From Macrotrachela quadricornifera (lineage: Eukaryota; Rotifera; Eurotatoria; Philodinida; Philodinidae): a stretch of DNA of 64,000 nt. Location: contig JAJEKB010021317.1 in assembly GCA_022393335.1 (NCBI GenBank), positions 624,678 to 688,677 of the forward strand. The letters are read 5' to 3'. Positions 45,463-58,172 of this stretch are shown piece by piece. Each line of letters begins with the position of its first letter. Position 1 is the first letter of the stretch. A model generated the notes under the pieces. The model saw only the letters and a list, made by a program, of their open reading frames with translations, was not told the DNA's origin and did no database searches. The translations under genes and the position numbers were made by a program.

Positions 45463-48400
45463 ATGCATGTGATCAAAAGTGTCAAATCAACCTATGATAC
45501 CATTAATTCATCTAATCTTAGTGGTATATATTTTTATCATTTGATATTCTGTTTATTTATAGAAAAAAATTTATTTTTTGATTGATAGGTGCCATCGATA
45601 TTATTGTTGTCAAACAAGACGATGGAACACTTCGATGCACACCTTTCCATGTTCATTTTGGCAAATTAAGTGTTATGTTAGCTGGTCAAAAAACAGTCAG
45701 AGATTTACATTATCATTGGAATGAATATTATTGATTCTTTTTGTTTTTTCAGGTTCATATTGAGGTTAATGATCAATCCATCAGTGATATATGTATGAAA
45801 CTAGGAGAAGCAGGTGAAGCTGCATTTATCAGTAATACCAACGTATGCAAAATTCTAACAGTTATACATAGATCAGACATCTTTGTCTTCCTTTTTCAGG
45901 ATACTGTTGCAGATTCTAGTTCGGTATCAACAGACATTGGATCTTTATCGGATTTATCGAATATCGATCAACCACCAGAATTTATCAACAAACAGTTAGA
46001 TAAACAGGAATCATTAACTACTATAAATAATGATGTACTTCATTCAAATGTGGTCAAATCAACAGTTGAAACTAATGGCAAGGGACATCGTCGTGAACAT
46101 GAGAAACGACGAGCTAATCGACTTAACCTTAATGTTTCATCAAGTGAAGATGAACAAAATTTAGAAAATACTGTTTCGACCAAACGAAAATTACATACAC
46201 GAAAACAGATATCAATGCCGGCAGTTATTGTTAGTGATGAACACGATCAACCATCAACGGTGTTACGTGGACAAAGTTTTAACGAAAATTCTCTAACATT
46301 TTTTCCTCTTGATGATGACAATAATCAAAATTTACCTTCATCAAAACAAGAACCGTCGGACAATGATGAAAGTATTTCAAATGAAGAAAGTGAAAATAAT
46401 GAGTTAGTAGAAACACTAAAATCAGATGTTTCATCAAATGCAATTCCTATCACTCCATCAATAACAATAGAACCTATGTCAGAATTACTCATCGAATCGA
46501 ATACAATGATGAGTAGTCTATTCGAACCATGTTTGTCTCAATCGGCGCCAGCTGAAAGTTCCATCACTATTACTACTCGTTCATTTTCAAATCCAATCAG
46601 TGAATCAGACAATCGTGCTTCTAATTTTGAATTAAGTGATAACCTTTTACAGACACCATCTTTCGAAAAGTAAGTCATATTTACTTATTAGAGAAGAAGA
46701 AGAAAAAATTTAATGTATTTCATATTTCATTGCTGTCTTCACAATCGAGCAGAATACGATCGAATGCAGAAGATGAATGGAATAAATCTCTTCAACCGTT
46801 AATTAACACGCAATCAACACTAACTAATAGAATTACTAATATATGGCAATGGAAATGGGGTGAATTACCTAAACAACGACATGCTGCTCAACTTTTTATG
46901 CGATCAACTAATTTTTTGTCTAATTTCTGGTCATTAAGAAAGAAGACAACACCCACTGAGGGTATACCTGTTGTAGGTAATCGATCGGATGAACTATCAC
47001 GTAGCTTATCTCCACCGTGAGTTCCTTTATATCTTATTCGATGAAATTTAATTATTATTATATTTTTTTTCTTATTAGACATACTTATCAGGTACATCAG
47101 CTAACAACAAATGTTGATCAAAAATCAGGCAAAAATAATTCTATGCAACAGTCACTATTTCGTGATAATAAACTTACGTATGTATTAAAGACTATCTCAG
47201 GACAAACTTTGGTGTTGTCCCTGATATTTTGTTTACATTTGTTTTTCTATTTTTTAACATTTTTCTTCAATTTCTCTTATTGATTATAATTTATTGATAA
47301 ATATTATATCCTTGATGACAAAAACAATCATTTCTTTTTTGCATGACACTAGTAGAATAAAAAGGCAATTTATTTTCGTTCCCTAATGTGTATTGTCAGT
47401 TATAAAATAATTCTAAACGTTTTATGGATACCTTTTACTGTTAATCTTAGTAATTCATCAACAGCACATGCAACATCTTTAAAAAATTCAAGAAAGACTC
47501 TAGTACTAACATCGGATCAACTCAAACAACTCGATCTCAAAATGGGTGTTAACAAAGTTAGATTTAGTGTGACAACTGCTATTCAAGGAACAACTAATAT
47601 CGAAGCGAATATTTTTCTATATGATCAAAATACTAAATTTGTCATATCGGATATTGATGGTACAATCACTATGTAAGTTACTATTTTCATATATTCTATC
47701 TGTTATCTTCATATATATATATATTTGAAAAAAAAGATCGGATTTAGTTGGTCATATTTATGCATGGATAGGTAGAGATTGGTCACATGATGGTATTGCG
47801 GAATTTTATAGTGCAATTCAAGAAAATGGTTATCAATTTATTTATTTATCAGCACGAGCTATTGGTCAAAGTCAAATGACAAGAAATTTTTTGCGTAGTA
47901 TTCAACAAGGTAAACATCCATTGCCACTTGGACCATTGTTCGTTTCACCTAATTCACTTATGACTGCACTCTATCGGTAAAATTAATCCTATTATCTCTA
48001 TATCATAAATAAATCTATTCATTTTTAGAGAAGTTATTGCTAAAAAACCTGAAGAATTCAAGATTGAATGTTTGAATAATATTGCCAGTCTTTTTCCAAA
48101 TAAAAATCCATTCTATGCTGGTTTTGGTAATCGACTTAATGTATATTTTCTGCTAAATTAATAGAAATTTATTCAATTAAATATTTTCTTTTAATAGGAT
48201 CAATATGCTTATACAACAGTTGGAATACCAGCAACTCATATTTTTACAATTAATTCTCAAAGTATAATTATTCGAGAGAAACTATCAAAAGTGATGTCTT
48301 CTACGTATATTTGATTTTTTTTATATATTATATTTTCTATTATCAAAAAAATTTATTTAGCTATAAAAATTTACATGATGTTGTTGATCTCATTTTTCCA

Positions 48401-48568
48401 CCAGTGAATACATTTTCATCGAGTGAAAATTATTCCACATTTACCTATTGGCGTGATAATTCAGTAATGGATGCATTTGACGATGAAATACAAGCACAAA
48501 TTAACGAAATAAATGAACGTGAAAGACAAGCTAAAGCTATTATTAAAAAAAAACAGAAATCAAAATGA
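45463..48568 (+). CDS. LPIN: Lipin, Mg-dependent phosphatidate phosphatase, 11 exons
   Basis: Converts phosphatidate to diacylglycerol for triacylglycerol and phospholipid synthesis; lipins also act as nuclear co-regulators. Exons: 45463-45523, 45589-45695, 45753-45842, 45900-46669, 46750-47016, 47079-47177, 47451-47672, 47737-47976, 48029-48140, 48198-48304, 48361-48568; 2283 nt, 760 residues, all phases agree. The N-LIP domain comes from exons 1-3 ([33 protein letters not shown]). Exon 4 encodes a Ser/Asp-rich linker with a basic, NLS-like patch (HEKRRANR). C-LIP starts near [13 protein letters not shown]; the HAD-type catalytic motif DIDGTIT is complete at the exon 7/8 junction; later [29 protein letters not shown] and IFTIN match the family. 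Start: this ATG gives the expected N-terminus. No defect seen. Confidence 0.92.
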
Positions 48569-49499
48569 ATGTTATAATTAATAAAATCTAATAGCAAATT
48601 TGGCAAACAATATTATATTGAAAATTAAATGTACATAGTACGCAAACATTTTAAATAATAGTTTACAGGGACGGTAAAATTATTAGATCAGTACCAGATC
48701 TACTGTGTGCTAGTAGTTATTAAAATTTCTTTGTTTTTATCGGATACGAATTATTATTTTTCTGATAATAGGCTATTCAATTCATTCTCTTTTTATTACA
48801 TTCATTTCTTATTTTTAGTTTGATGTCATTTACTGTGATTTTCTTTTTATTTTATTCAAAATGATGTTATTTTGTCAATATTCTTCTCTGATTATTTCAA
48901 ATTTTTTGTAATGTGTCTATAGCTGCAACTTGATGTATTTCATATTTAAAAATAATTCTATTCATTTTTTGACGTTAAGTTTCTGTCTAGACCATCGTTT
49001 AGTCATTCATTTTATTTATTTCCTCTACATTTTGCTGAAAATAAAATGACTATATTTTCATCATTGTTCCATGTTTATTCTTTAATATTTGGGTACATGT
49101 GCAGAACAAGCCCACTATCACATTCAATTAACGCATATCACACATCAATCAGAGTAAAGATGAGGGCGAGAGTGGACGCATTCTGCATATATATCTTAGT
49201 CAAACATTCATTTATTTATTATTGTTGCTGACAGATTTTCCATCTTTTGTATTTTTAATAGAACTATTTCATTTGAAAAATATTCAAGTAGTTGGAATTT
49301 TAATTTTGTTTTAGTGATTGTAGTTTTGATATTGTATTATCTAGTGAAAATTCAGAAAAAAATGGAAAACATACCGTTTCCCGCATCAACATTTAAAAGA
49401 CTGTTTCAATACATTATAACAATGAATCTCATAAATGTCATTTTCATAGTCAAAAGCTCCTTGTGACTTCTGAATTATCCGATCTAATTCATATGAACC
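48569..49499. other. 3' flank of lipin and spacer
   Basis: TAATAAAATC just after the stop may serve as a polyadenylation signal. No other gene is seen; 49046-49231 is open for 61 codons without recognisable content. Confidence 0.35.
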
Positions 49500-49990
49500 A
49501 TGAATCGAGTGGAAAGGGAAAGTCTCATTGAGACTACATAATGTCTCATTAAGAGGTTTCAACGATCTACTCTAATAATTAGTAACAATACTTTTGATAG
49601 GGACCAGAAATCCCATTAAGACTTCTCAATGATCCGTTCTGCTGCGTATTTGTCATACTTCCAATACGAGGTAAGAGTCTCATGAAGAGTGCATACTATG
49701 TCATGGAGACTTTTCAATGATATGATCTAGTGACTTTTAACTATACCTCCTAAACGAGGTAAGAATCTAATTGAGGCTTCTCAACGATCTCAACTAATTT
49801 ATATCATATCTCCGGTAAAACGTGAAAGTCTCTTGGAAACTTCTCCAAAACATGATCTAATGAATAGTAATCACATCTCCATAGGAGCGCAATAGTCTGT
49901 TTAAGGCTTCTTAAAGATCTAAACTAATGTGTTATAATCATAACCTTTATAAGAGTTAAAAGTTTCATCGAGTCTGTTCAATCTGGAACT
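49500..49990. repeat. Degenerate tandem repeat, unit about 65 bp
   Basis: The core AGTCTCATTGAGGCTTCTCA followed by ACGATCTAA recurs at about 49521, 49611, 49700, 49763, 49827, 49893 and 49960, i.e. spacing of 63-67 bp in the later units and about 89 bp earlier. Units differ by many substitutions and one or two indels, so this is an old minisatellite. No open frame runs through it. Confidence 0.6.
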
Positions 49991-52273
49991 TTAACAACCA
50001 TGCCAAGCATCTCAATGGCTAGGTTGGTCAAACTATTTCGAAAATAGTGTATAATCGAGGGTGAAGTTAAGCCTGACGCTTAGGAAGCCAAATCTTCCCT
50101 GAAATGTAACGGACTGACTATCTTACCATTAAGGTCCACATCCCATCCAAAATTTTATTTTTGCCATAGAACATTCGATCTCGATGAAACTTCCAGAGTA
50201 GATTTATCTTGGGCTGAATACCTCGTGGTAAAAATTTCAGCTGGAGATTAAGATTCAAAATGTAGGTCATGATGCGTCCCCAATTTTTCCGCCATTTTAA
50301 ATGTTAGAAAACCCGAGTTGGTTTTAAAATATAGCCAAAACTTGGGGCTACAAATTGACATAGTCCTATTTTTGATTTTTCTACAGTTTGGTTTTTGAAG
50401 AACTTCTACATTATGATATGAAATTGGTAGGGTTTAAATTCTCAAACATTTTTTCTCATCTGATATCAATCATGAAATCGAGAAATCCGACTCTTTTAAG
50501 TTGTAGTGTCAAACATTAGCTATGATTTAAAAGAAACCCGAGCTTTCTAGCTTCGAAATCACGGAGAAATCTGCGACGCACGAAAACATAAAACCAAAAA
50601 GTCCCATTTTAAGAAAAACGCAAGATACTTTTTAGAAGTGTATTTTATGACTTTTCATCCAGTAATAAAAGACACTTTGAACTCATATGATTAATGAATG
50701 ATATGATAATAAAATAACTAGTATTTTTGAAATTTGTGATAACAATGATCGTATTTCGATAATCTATCATCACCGTCTGCTTCATTTATATTAGTAATGT
50801 CACCATCCGATAGCTCTAATATAATATCGTTTACAATGGAATCAAGGTTTTCTTCACTTGGGTATATGCATTTTCACCATCACTTTTATCTCGCTACAGG
50901 ACAGACTCAAAGTTAAGATAATATTCTGTACAATAGAAAGAAATGTATTTTATCGTTACAAATTGAAACACACAAAAATATCGAATTATTCGAAAAGACG
51001 TCGTTTTTCTTGAATAAAGTCTTTTAGAAAAATCTCTGTAGAACCCTTAAAATCCATCATAAACAAAATAAACTATAGTGCATTCGATAGTGGACGCCAT
51101 GTTCTATCACATTCGCTATTTAAAAAAGACTCGATAAATTTGACAAAAATCAACTTTTTTGGATTGGGGGATAGGTCTTGAACAATAATTACTAGTTTAT
51201 TGTGATTTCGAGTTCTTCGCTATGCTAGTGAAGAAAAGCAAAAAAATATATTTTTTTTCTCACGAATATAATATAATAGTCAATATTGTCAACTATGATA
51301 TGCCTCCACATTTTTGTATTCTGTTTTTCTCATTACGATAGATTATATTTTTTTTCTTTCTTCGATACGTAAGAGTCGTCTATTTATTTTGTAAGAATCA
51401 ACAAATAAATATTCAATATATCTTATTGTGAAGGTGAGTATCGGTAATACTTTGTTGTCATCGAATATTTTCTAATTACCAAATTTCATGAATAAATGGA
51501 AAAACTGAAGTTTTATTAGTAAAACATGATTACATTGTAAAACGCTGAAAAACTATGGATCAAAACAAAACTTTTAGTTCTTGCTGAATATGTACTTAAA
51601 ATTTTTTTCTTTTCAAAATCTGAAAGATTAGTTTTGACGATGAACATCTGTTGTTTGTTCATTTCAATTGAATCTTTGTCAAGACACTAAAATATATCAA
51701 ACTCGATAGTTTTAAAGGGCAGATATTTTTTCCCAATATATCTTGTTGAACTAAGCGTTTGCTTATATTCAAGAGAAATTACAAACATTTTGTCCGACAC
51801 TTGCTTCGCAAAAATAAAAATTTAGGAAGACCAAAGATTGAGATATGTTTTGAAAGTCAAAAACAGATCTATAATGATTGTTTTCAGATCAAAAATTGAT
51901 ACTTTCATTTTAAAAAAACTCATAGAGAAATATAAAACATTGAGAATATGTCTAAAGCATTTTTAAAAATACTCAAGGGTTATGAAAATCAAAATATACA
52001 TCACGCAAAATAATCAACAGTTGCACTTACAATAGCTTTATGGATAGAAATAGACTACGTGATGTTCTGATGAGAACAATGTATTATTTTAAAATTCATT
52101 TTACAATGTAATCATGCTGATACTTGTTCTCAGCATTTTATAATACGAACAATATAAAATAATGAAGTCTTATTTTTTACTCAGAAGGAGAATAGATGGG
52201 ATTTTTCCTCCCTTCTTTTCATTTTTAGTCAATTGATAAAATACTTATTATTGCTGTTTACTATCTAGTTTTC
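49991..52273. other. Intergenic, no gene
   Basis: Bases 50015-50110 hold a box-A-like word (TGGCTAGGTTGG, 50017-50028) with no box B. Bases 50150-50640 are less AT-rich and have the look of old repeat DNA, but no second copy is in the window. The rest is AT-rich. Confidence 0.35.
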
Positions 52274-52780
52274 ATGTCGCCTCCTTTAAAATCATCATTT
52301 TGCGCGGTCATCTACATGTTTATGTTTTTTATTCTGCTGATTGGTTCGGCTGTACTGCCTGAGTTGATACTGATTGGTATCGATGGATCATTCTTTAATC
52401 ATATATCGTCTGACAATCATTATCAGCGTAATCTTATCATGTACAGTTTCATATTAAGTTGCATTACTGTTGTACTCAAAGTAATTGTATTACCTATATT
52501 TTTCACTTTATTTGTACGTCTTGAAACACAATCTACGTTGTTGCGCTCATTGTTATTGTTGCCATGGCTTGTAGTCACTCTTGGAGCTATAATTCTTATC
52601 ACTTTGCTCTCTGTGTCTCTTAATGGAGGGACAAAAGAGAATTCACTTCGTCCATCTTTTCTTCATACAAATATCGGTCTACTGTCAATAATACCCGTGA
52701 TTATGCCAGTGTTTATGTGTATATCTTTTCATTTAATCGCATTTCGTTGGGTAATTCATCAAGATAACAATCGATTATAG
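52274..52780 (+). CDS. Four-helix membrane protein, unknown family
   Basis: Single-exon gene of 168 residues with hydrophobic helices at about 8-32, 53-75, 88-112 and 130-155, a topology like small tetraspan proteins but without the tetraspanin CCG motif. Short polar loops (DNHYQRN; NGGTKENSLRPS) separate the helices. No signal for a function. The frame is intact, starts at an ATG after a T-rich leader, and contains the ordered hydrophobic/polar pattern expected of a real membrane protein. Confidence 0.55.
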   Translation: MSPPLKSSFCAVIYMFMFFILLIGSAVLPELILIGIDGSFFNHISSDNHYQRNLIMYSFILSCITVVLKVIVLPIFFTLFVRLETQSTLLRSLLLLPWLVVTLGAIILITLLSVSLNGGTKENSLRPSFLHTNIGLLSIIPVIMPVFMCISFHLIAFRWVIHQDNNRL

Positions 52781-54122
52781 AAAGGCGAATATATTTACTG
52801 GATTATTTTGCTTTTATTTTCACGACACTCAATTGTTATGCTAATAATTGAAACATGAGCATCAGACAGGTCGTCGTATCTTTTGTTTGCTGTATCGTTA
52901 TATGTGTCTTCAATTTTTTCTTTTCTATTACAGTTATTCTCTGTATACCATCATTTTTCTTATTAAATCTGGTGTGTACCGTCTAGCTATCATTCTTGTT
53001 ACTATCATCTTCTGTGCGATATATACAGAATATAACTGGAGTGATGGAATGTTGTAACTAACATTTCTTTCAGTCAGTGCTTTTTCTTTACTAACATCAA
53101 TACCAGTAAAACGTACCAAGTCAATTGTTACAATAATGTGAATTATTCTTCATAATTCCGATCTTATAGCAAGAAACTCATTACTCCAATGAGTCATATG
53201 TGTCTATTACTGACCACGAAATCCCTTATCACCATGAGTGCTATACTCACATTCTGCACTACATTATTGGAGAAAAAGACTTTTCGACTTCTTCTCTTTC
53301 AGTTAGTAAAAACCGCCGATCGCTAGCTATTGTCAATCTCGAGACATTCACTCTCACACTCACTTCTTTTCAATTTTTCGTTAAAGCCTTCAAATCATTC
53401 TTTTAGAGTGTATTTCATAAAATTGTAAATGAAAAATCTTGTTTACTCACATTCTGCTTGCTCCAATATTACAAACCTTTAAAACATTCGTTAAAAATAA
53501 AATCAAAGGTTTATATTAAAAAAATGCTCATTTGTTATTGTCTTTATCTCAAAAATATATTCATTGTTTTTTTATATAGGAGAAAAAATTACTAGTTTTA
53601 ATTTTTAAAAGGAGACAAAATAAAAATTTGAAAATAGTTATAGTTTGTATAGAAGATTTATTGTAATATTTAGAAAAAATATTAAAAGATTTAATACTAG
53701 TTTGTTACGGCCCCATTTTTTTTTTAAATTTTTTCTGTAGTGTCTTAACTCTTAATTGTTTATCTTATAAATTCTATCATTCTGATCGCAGTTTTCAATT
53801 AATTTCATCAAACATTTTGTCTTTATGTCGAACTTAACTGTTAATTGGTATATTCATATAAAGTTCCTCATCTTTACGTATGTTTTACGCTTTGATGTCA
53901 TGGCTGTCAGTATTTTCCTTTCGTTCTTTGTTTCTCTCTTCTTGCAAATATGATATATATATATTTGGATTGGCTTTTCTTGTCCATCAGATATGTTCAA
54001 TTCTTTCCCTGTTGACAACTATTCTATTTCCTTTGTTATGCATAGGGTTCACAAGGATTTATCTCACCGTTCTAACTGGATCGCTTCGGGCGTAATTCTC
54101 CAACATAAAAAGTTTATTATTC
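52781..54122. other. Intergenic
   Basis: A 69-codon stretch at 52848-53057 is hydrophobic but unplaced. No other content recognised. Confidence 0.3.
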
Positions 54123-54124
54123 TA

Positions 54125-55343
54125 TTGGGTTGGTAAGAAATATTTCACGGTCTTTTTCGAAAATTTTCTCTTTACTTTCTAACATCAAGAATCCAACTAT
54201 CTTTCAACAATGTATGATCCATCACTATTTATGACTTGTTGCCAACGATTCGGTACAGAAAGAATTTCGTATTTGTAGAATTCCTGGGACTTTTGGCCAA
54301 AGAAGTTTTGAAGATCTATGCTGAGGTCGTTCTCGTCATCAAATTTTTTTTCGCGTAACTGATTAGACAGACAACGAAATAAATGGTAGTCTGTAGGAGT
54401 CAAGTCTGGAGAATAAGGCGAATGTGAAACGGTAACCCATTCGAGCTCCAATAATTTTTGGTGCGTCGACTTTGCAATGTGGGGGCTCGCCTTGTTATGC
54501 AAGAAGTAAATTCGATCCTGATTTCCCTTGAGTTTTTCTGCAAGCCGATTCGGTTGTTGACAATAGAGATCAGTAGTGATGGTGTAGCAATTTGGAAGAA
54601 GTTCTCAATAAATAATTTGCGTGGTACCTCACCATACGCTCAGAATCACTTTCTTAGAGTGTGGATCAGCCTTAGGCGTTTCTGCATCTGTTTGACCAGC
54701 GCTCAGCCACTGACATCTATGCATGCATTTTATGTACCGCATCCACTTTTCATCGCCTGTAACAAGATTGTGGAGGCATTTATACTTGCGATGAGATGTC
54801 ATCAATTCTACACACACGCCAACCCTGCGTTGCTGCTGATGCAGTGACAACTCATGTGATATCCAAACTCCATATTTTCATGTTTTCTCAATGTAATATG
54901 AGAGCATCGAAGTAACTCTGCTAAGCATCGTGTAGTCAATCGAGGATCTTCTTCGGTAACCTGCTTTAAGACTTCCATATCCACTTGTAGTGATCTTTCG
55001 GCGTGAGATAAACCATCGAATTTGAAATTGCCGTTCTTGAATCGATGGAACCAATGTTGTGCTGTACAAACGGAGAGTACAACCTTGCTCGTCGTGCAGC
55101 ACATGTTGCTTGTTGATTCCGTTGCTTTGTGAGTAATACGAAAATCATGAAGCAGAAGCACTAGGAGCTCTCTATGAGATATCTTTGTTTCTGATTCAAG
55201 TTCAACATCCATGTCTACAGTTTTATTGTTGTTCAAAAGATATTCATGCCCCTATATATACCTTTAGTATGGAAACTTCTAAAACTTTCTCGACCGTTCT
55301 GGGAAATATTCAAAAAAAACACAAAAACTCCTTATCAACCCAA
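54125..55343 (-). mobile_element. Mariner element, 1.22 kb, defective
   Basis: Left end TTGGGTTGGTAAGAAAT and right end ATAAGGAGTTT-type inverse (right end reads CTTATCAACCCAA) form terminal inverted repeats, each next to a TA dinucleotide (54123-54124 and 55344-55345), the mariner target duplication. The length is normal for mariner. A broken transposase fills the interior on the minus strand. Confidence 0.8.
54197..55236 (-). pseudogene. Mariner transposase, frameshifted, catalytic Asp lost
   Basis: Starts at ATG 55236. The helix-turn-helix part contains CTAQHWFHRFKNGNFKFDG. The first catalytic Asp is present in VTGDEKWM, reached by a frame change near 54830. The third survives in YSPDLTPTDYHLF. 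The second, normally in HDNARPH, reads HNKASPH (about 54500-54478), so Asp is Asn. A further frame change lies between VILSVW and the last segment (54629-54502). The protein cannot be made or act as it stands. Confidence 0.8.
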
Positions 55344-55735
55344 TATACGATTTTTATGAAGCACCGCCATTATTTATGAAATGCCTTAAGCAGTTATAGA
55401 ATTTCTACATTAAAAAGAGGTTCGAAAGACTTGAATATAAAGCAGATTATCTAGAAAAAAAAACGGTCTCGAAAATATACGTAAAACAGAAGGGAATATG
55501 ATTGTAGAAAAAAAGGAAAGAAAAAAAGAAAGAGAAGACAAGCTTCGTGTGTAGCTAATGTATCACATGCATAACTCGTCCTTTTCTTCTTTTTCTTTTC
55601 TTTCTATCGAGAGAAAAAGTAAAAAATATCTTGTAACGTTATACATATCATACCCCGCGTGTTTCGCTTGTTTATAAGGCATATAGATAGGCAAATATAT
55701 TATTATTTTGTGTGTTTTTGAAGGTAGTATTACTT

Positions 55736-56346
55736 ATGTCGTCTTCTAAACGCAAAAGAGATACCAGTAACACAACTACTGCGGTAAGTACGAATCATTC
55801 ATTAACTGAATACTTTGATGATAATGCTCAGTTTTTGGTCCCTTTTTACAAGATTTCGTACGGTTCAAGATAATAAAACCAAAACGATAATGTATATTTC
55901 GAATGTACATTTTTTATTGGATGTGTCAGTGTTTTGAACAAGATTTAAATTTTTGATTTTTGAATGCGTTTCTCTCTTTTTAGTCTAATACAAAGTCTGA
56001 CTCATCATCATCTAAGAAAAAACCAACAACAACAACAACAACAACAAAATCCTTATCTTCTGTTCTCTCTTCTGAACAGTTTCTATCTAATGGAAAATCT
56101 TTATATTTGACAATAGCTGATGAAAGTGGAAATGTTCTCTTAAATAAACAAGAATGTAAAGCAAAACAATTCTCAACTGGTAGCCTTGGCTGGTCCTTGA
56201 ATGGAAAAAAATTTACGACAACACTTAGTGGAAATGAAATAAAAACTCAAGTGAATTGTAATTTAATTATTGATAACAGTAAATCAACAACAGCTACAAA
56301 GTCAAAGATTAAGACTACTGCTGATAACGATGAAGAGAGTGACTAG
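55736..56346 (+). CDS. Small basic protein with one unknown domain, two exons
   Basis: Exon 1 is 55736-55783 (16 codons, MSSSKRKRDTSNTTTA), joined through GTAAGT...TTTTAG to exon 2, 55984-56346; 136 residues in all. The N-terminus is Ser/Lys/Thr-rich with KRKR (possible nuclear signal) and a (ACA)n-coded Thr run. The domain, about residues 45-115, has a beta-rich pattern: FLSNGKSLYLTIADESGNVL, then KQFSTGSLGWSLNGKKF and VNCNLIIDNSK. I have seen similar short 'GSxGW-x-NGK' domains but cannot name the family. An acidic tail (DNDEESD) closes it. AATAAA signals lie at about 56396 and 56411. Confidence 0.65.
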
Positions 56347-56581
56347 TGATTTTTTTATTTACCTTTATATGCATTTTTTTCTATTATGATTTTGAAATAA
56401 AAGTAAGAAAATAAAGTATAGCATTAAACTCGAACTCATTTAAAAAATTTCTATTATAAGATTTGGTCACAGAGGTACCGATACATTAAAGTGTGAACCG
56501 GTTAGATCAGATTAGATTACTCAGTGTATGCACTCTTCGGTATAAATCCACTTTAAGTCTTCTTTTTTCTCAATTTTATAG

Positions 56582-56834
56582 TCTTGAAGGATCTACTCTT
56601 GCTTATTCGAAGAAATTCAATGGTAAGATCAAAATCGAATGTGCGACAACGCTTCACGAACAGGTGTTTGGTCAAATGGCATGGAAAAAAGTCCTTTTTG
56701 TGATGATATTAAGGCATAACGACTTTTACGTGGTTCCAGGAGACTTTGAGGAAATTGGTACACGTATTAACTCTAATATACTTGAAAGTGACCAAATGAT
56801 TAAACTTCAGAGATGCATAGACTTCCTCTTCTAA
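56582..56834 (+). CDS. Possible terminal exon, unknown product
   Basis: A T-rich tract ending in AG (56580-56581) opens about 83 codons to TAA: LEGSTLAYSKKFNGKIKIE, MAWKKVLFVMILRHNDFYVV, GDFEEIGTRINSNILESDQM and so on. The composition is clearly protein-like. No upstream exon or family was identified, so it may be a gene fragment. Confidence 0.35.
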
Positions 56835-58172
56835 CGTGTTGTATGACTGCCAACAATCGGATGTGATAGTTGTTCTCAGGATGATTCAGTTCTTGGTCAT
56901 AAGAATCAATTTACTACCGACTCTAAAATATTAGCAACTTAACATCAATTTAATATAGTAGAACTTTTAATTCGTACTAATTGAAATACTTTCTGCACCC
57001 GAATTTAAAATCATAAATTTTCATTTCAATTTTAGGGTCATCTAACTTTTGCTTATTGAGAATGAGAGCATCATAAATCACTTCGCAACAAAAAAAGAAG
57101 TTTAATTCATAGTAGTCTACTCAAGGGAGAAAAAGCAGACTTATGTACTTCTGAAGTACAGAAGTCTGATTTTTTCCTCTTGTTTCTTACCAACATGGGA
57201 ATGTTGAATAATACTACAATATTGATAGAGTCATTTAAAAGCTTAAAATATATCACAGATCATGACAATAATCGATTCGATCATCGATTATAAAAAAGAC
57301 ACCCATGATTGAATTTACTCGATCGATCTTTCAGCATCCTACTCTTTCGCGGTTTATGATGAAAGTGATGTCTTCTCTTGGAAATTTCTTGTATAACGTT
57401 TTGATGCGTCACACTTTAATACAAAGATGAAGAACAGAGCGAATGACGTATTGCATATGATTGTTTACCGAGGGAGAATAACATAATGATTCAACATGTA
57501 TTGCACAAAAAACACGAGAAATGATGTGTGTTAACAGGTGAAAATTCCAGTCGTCACGCTTATTCAAGAATGCAAAAATCATCGATATATACACATTTCA
57601 TTTACTCACAGCAGTGGTAGTGAAAAACCTTGTTGGATGTGTAAGATACATTTTTTATTAAATGTACTTACAATCACAACAATACTGGATCTTTTTGAAT
57701 TATTGAATTATTTGTTCGATTGATTTCCCAGGACATTCAATCCGAACTGTAGATCCGATCGAAAACGATCGGATCTAGTCGGATTTCGTTTTAATTCCGG
57801 CGCATCCCGACGAAATTCGGGTCGGGATCCGGCTGATGGGAATCCGACAAGAACTGTTCGATTGTAATGTGTCACGTTGACATTATTTGCATTGATTTCG
57901 ATCATGTATTCATTTTCTGTTCTTATTTTGTTTCTTCATATCTACATACGAATATTAATATGATGAAGAGTTATGATAAATGAAAAAAGAGAGAGAAAAG
58001 AAAATGAATACATGATCGAAAACAATATGAATGAATGTCTCTAACACGTATCACAATCAAATGTATACAATTTTATCGTTTCGTTCACGAAAATTTCGTT
58101 GATCGATTCGAATAGTGTAATAAATCTTATTTATATATATTCTTTTAGATTATTTAAAACAAGTCTATCTAT
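56835..58172. other. Spacer with a GC-rich hairpin block (57730-57865)
   Basis: Inside AT-rich DNA lies a block with many CCGA/TCGG words. A perfect hairpin has 12-bp arms at 57750-57761 (tagatccgatcg) and 57766-57777 around loop AAAA. No gene is seen. A 5' untranslated exon of the peptidase gene probably starts at about 58149, after TTCTTTTAG. Confidence 0.5.

Noticed and set aside
13859..48568. Lipid-metabolism gene cluster (acyl-CoA synthetase, MAGL-like, lipin)
   Set aside because: The genes are spread over 35 kb among unrelated genes and transposons, with no shared control signal; chance co-location is sufficient.
50017..50080. Box-A-like word, and GGTGAAGTTAAGC reminiscent of 5S rRNA
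   Set aside because: Box B and the rest of a 5S or tRNA structure are missing.
52848..53057. 69-codon hydrophobic frame as a second membrane protein
   Set aside because: Too short, starts in a poor context and has no resemblance to the neighbouring membrane gene.
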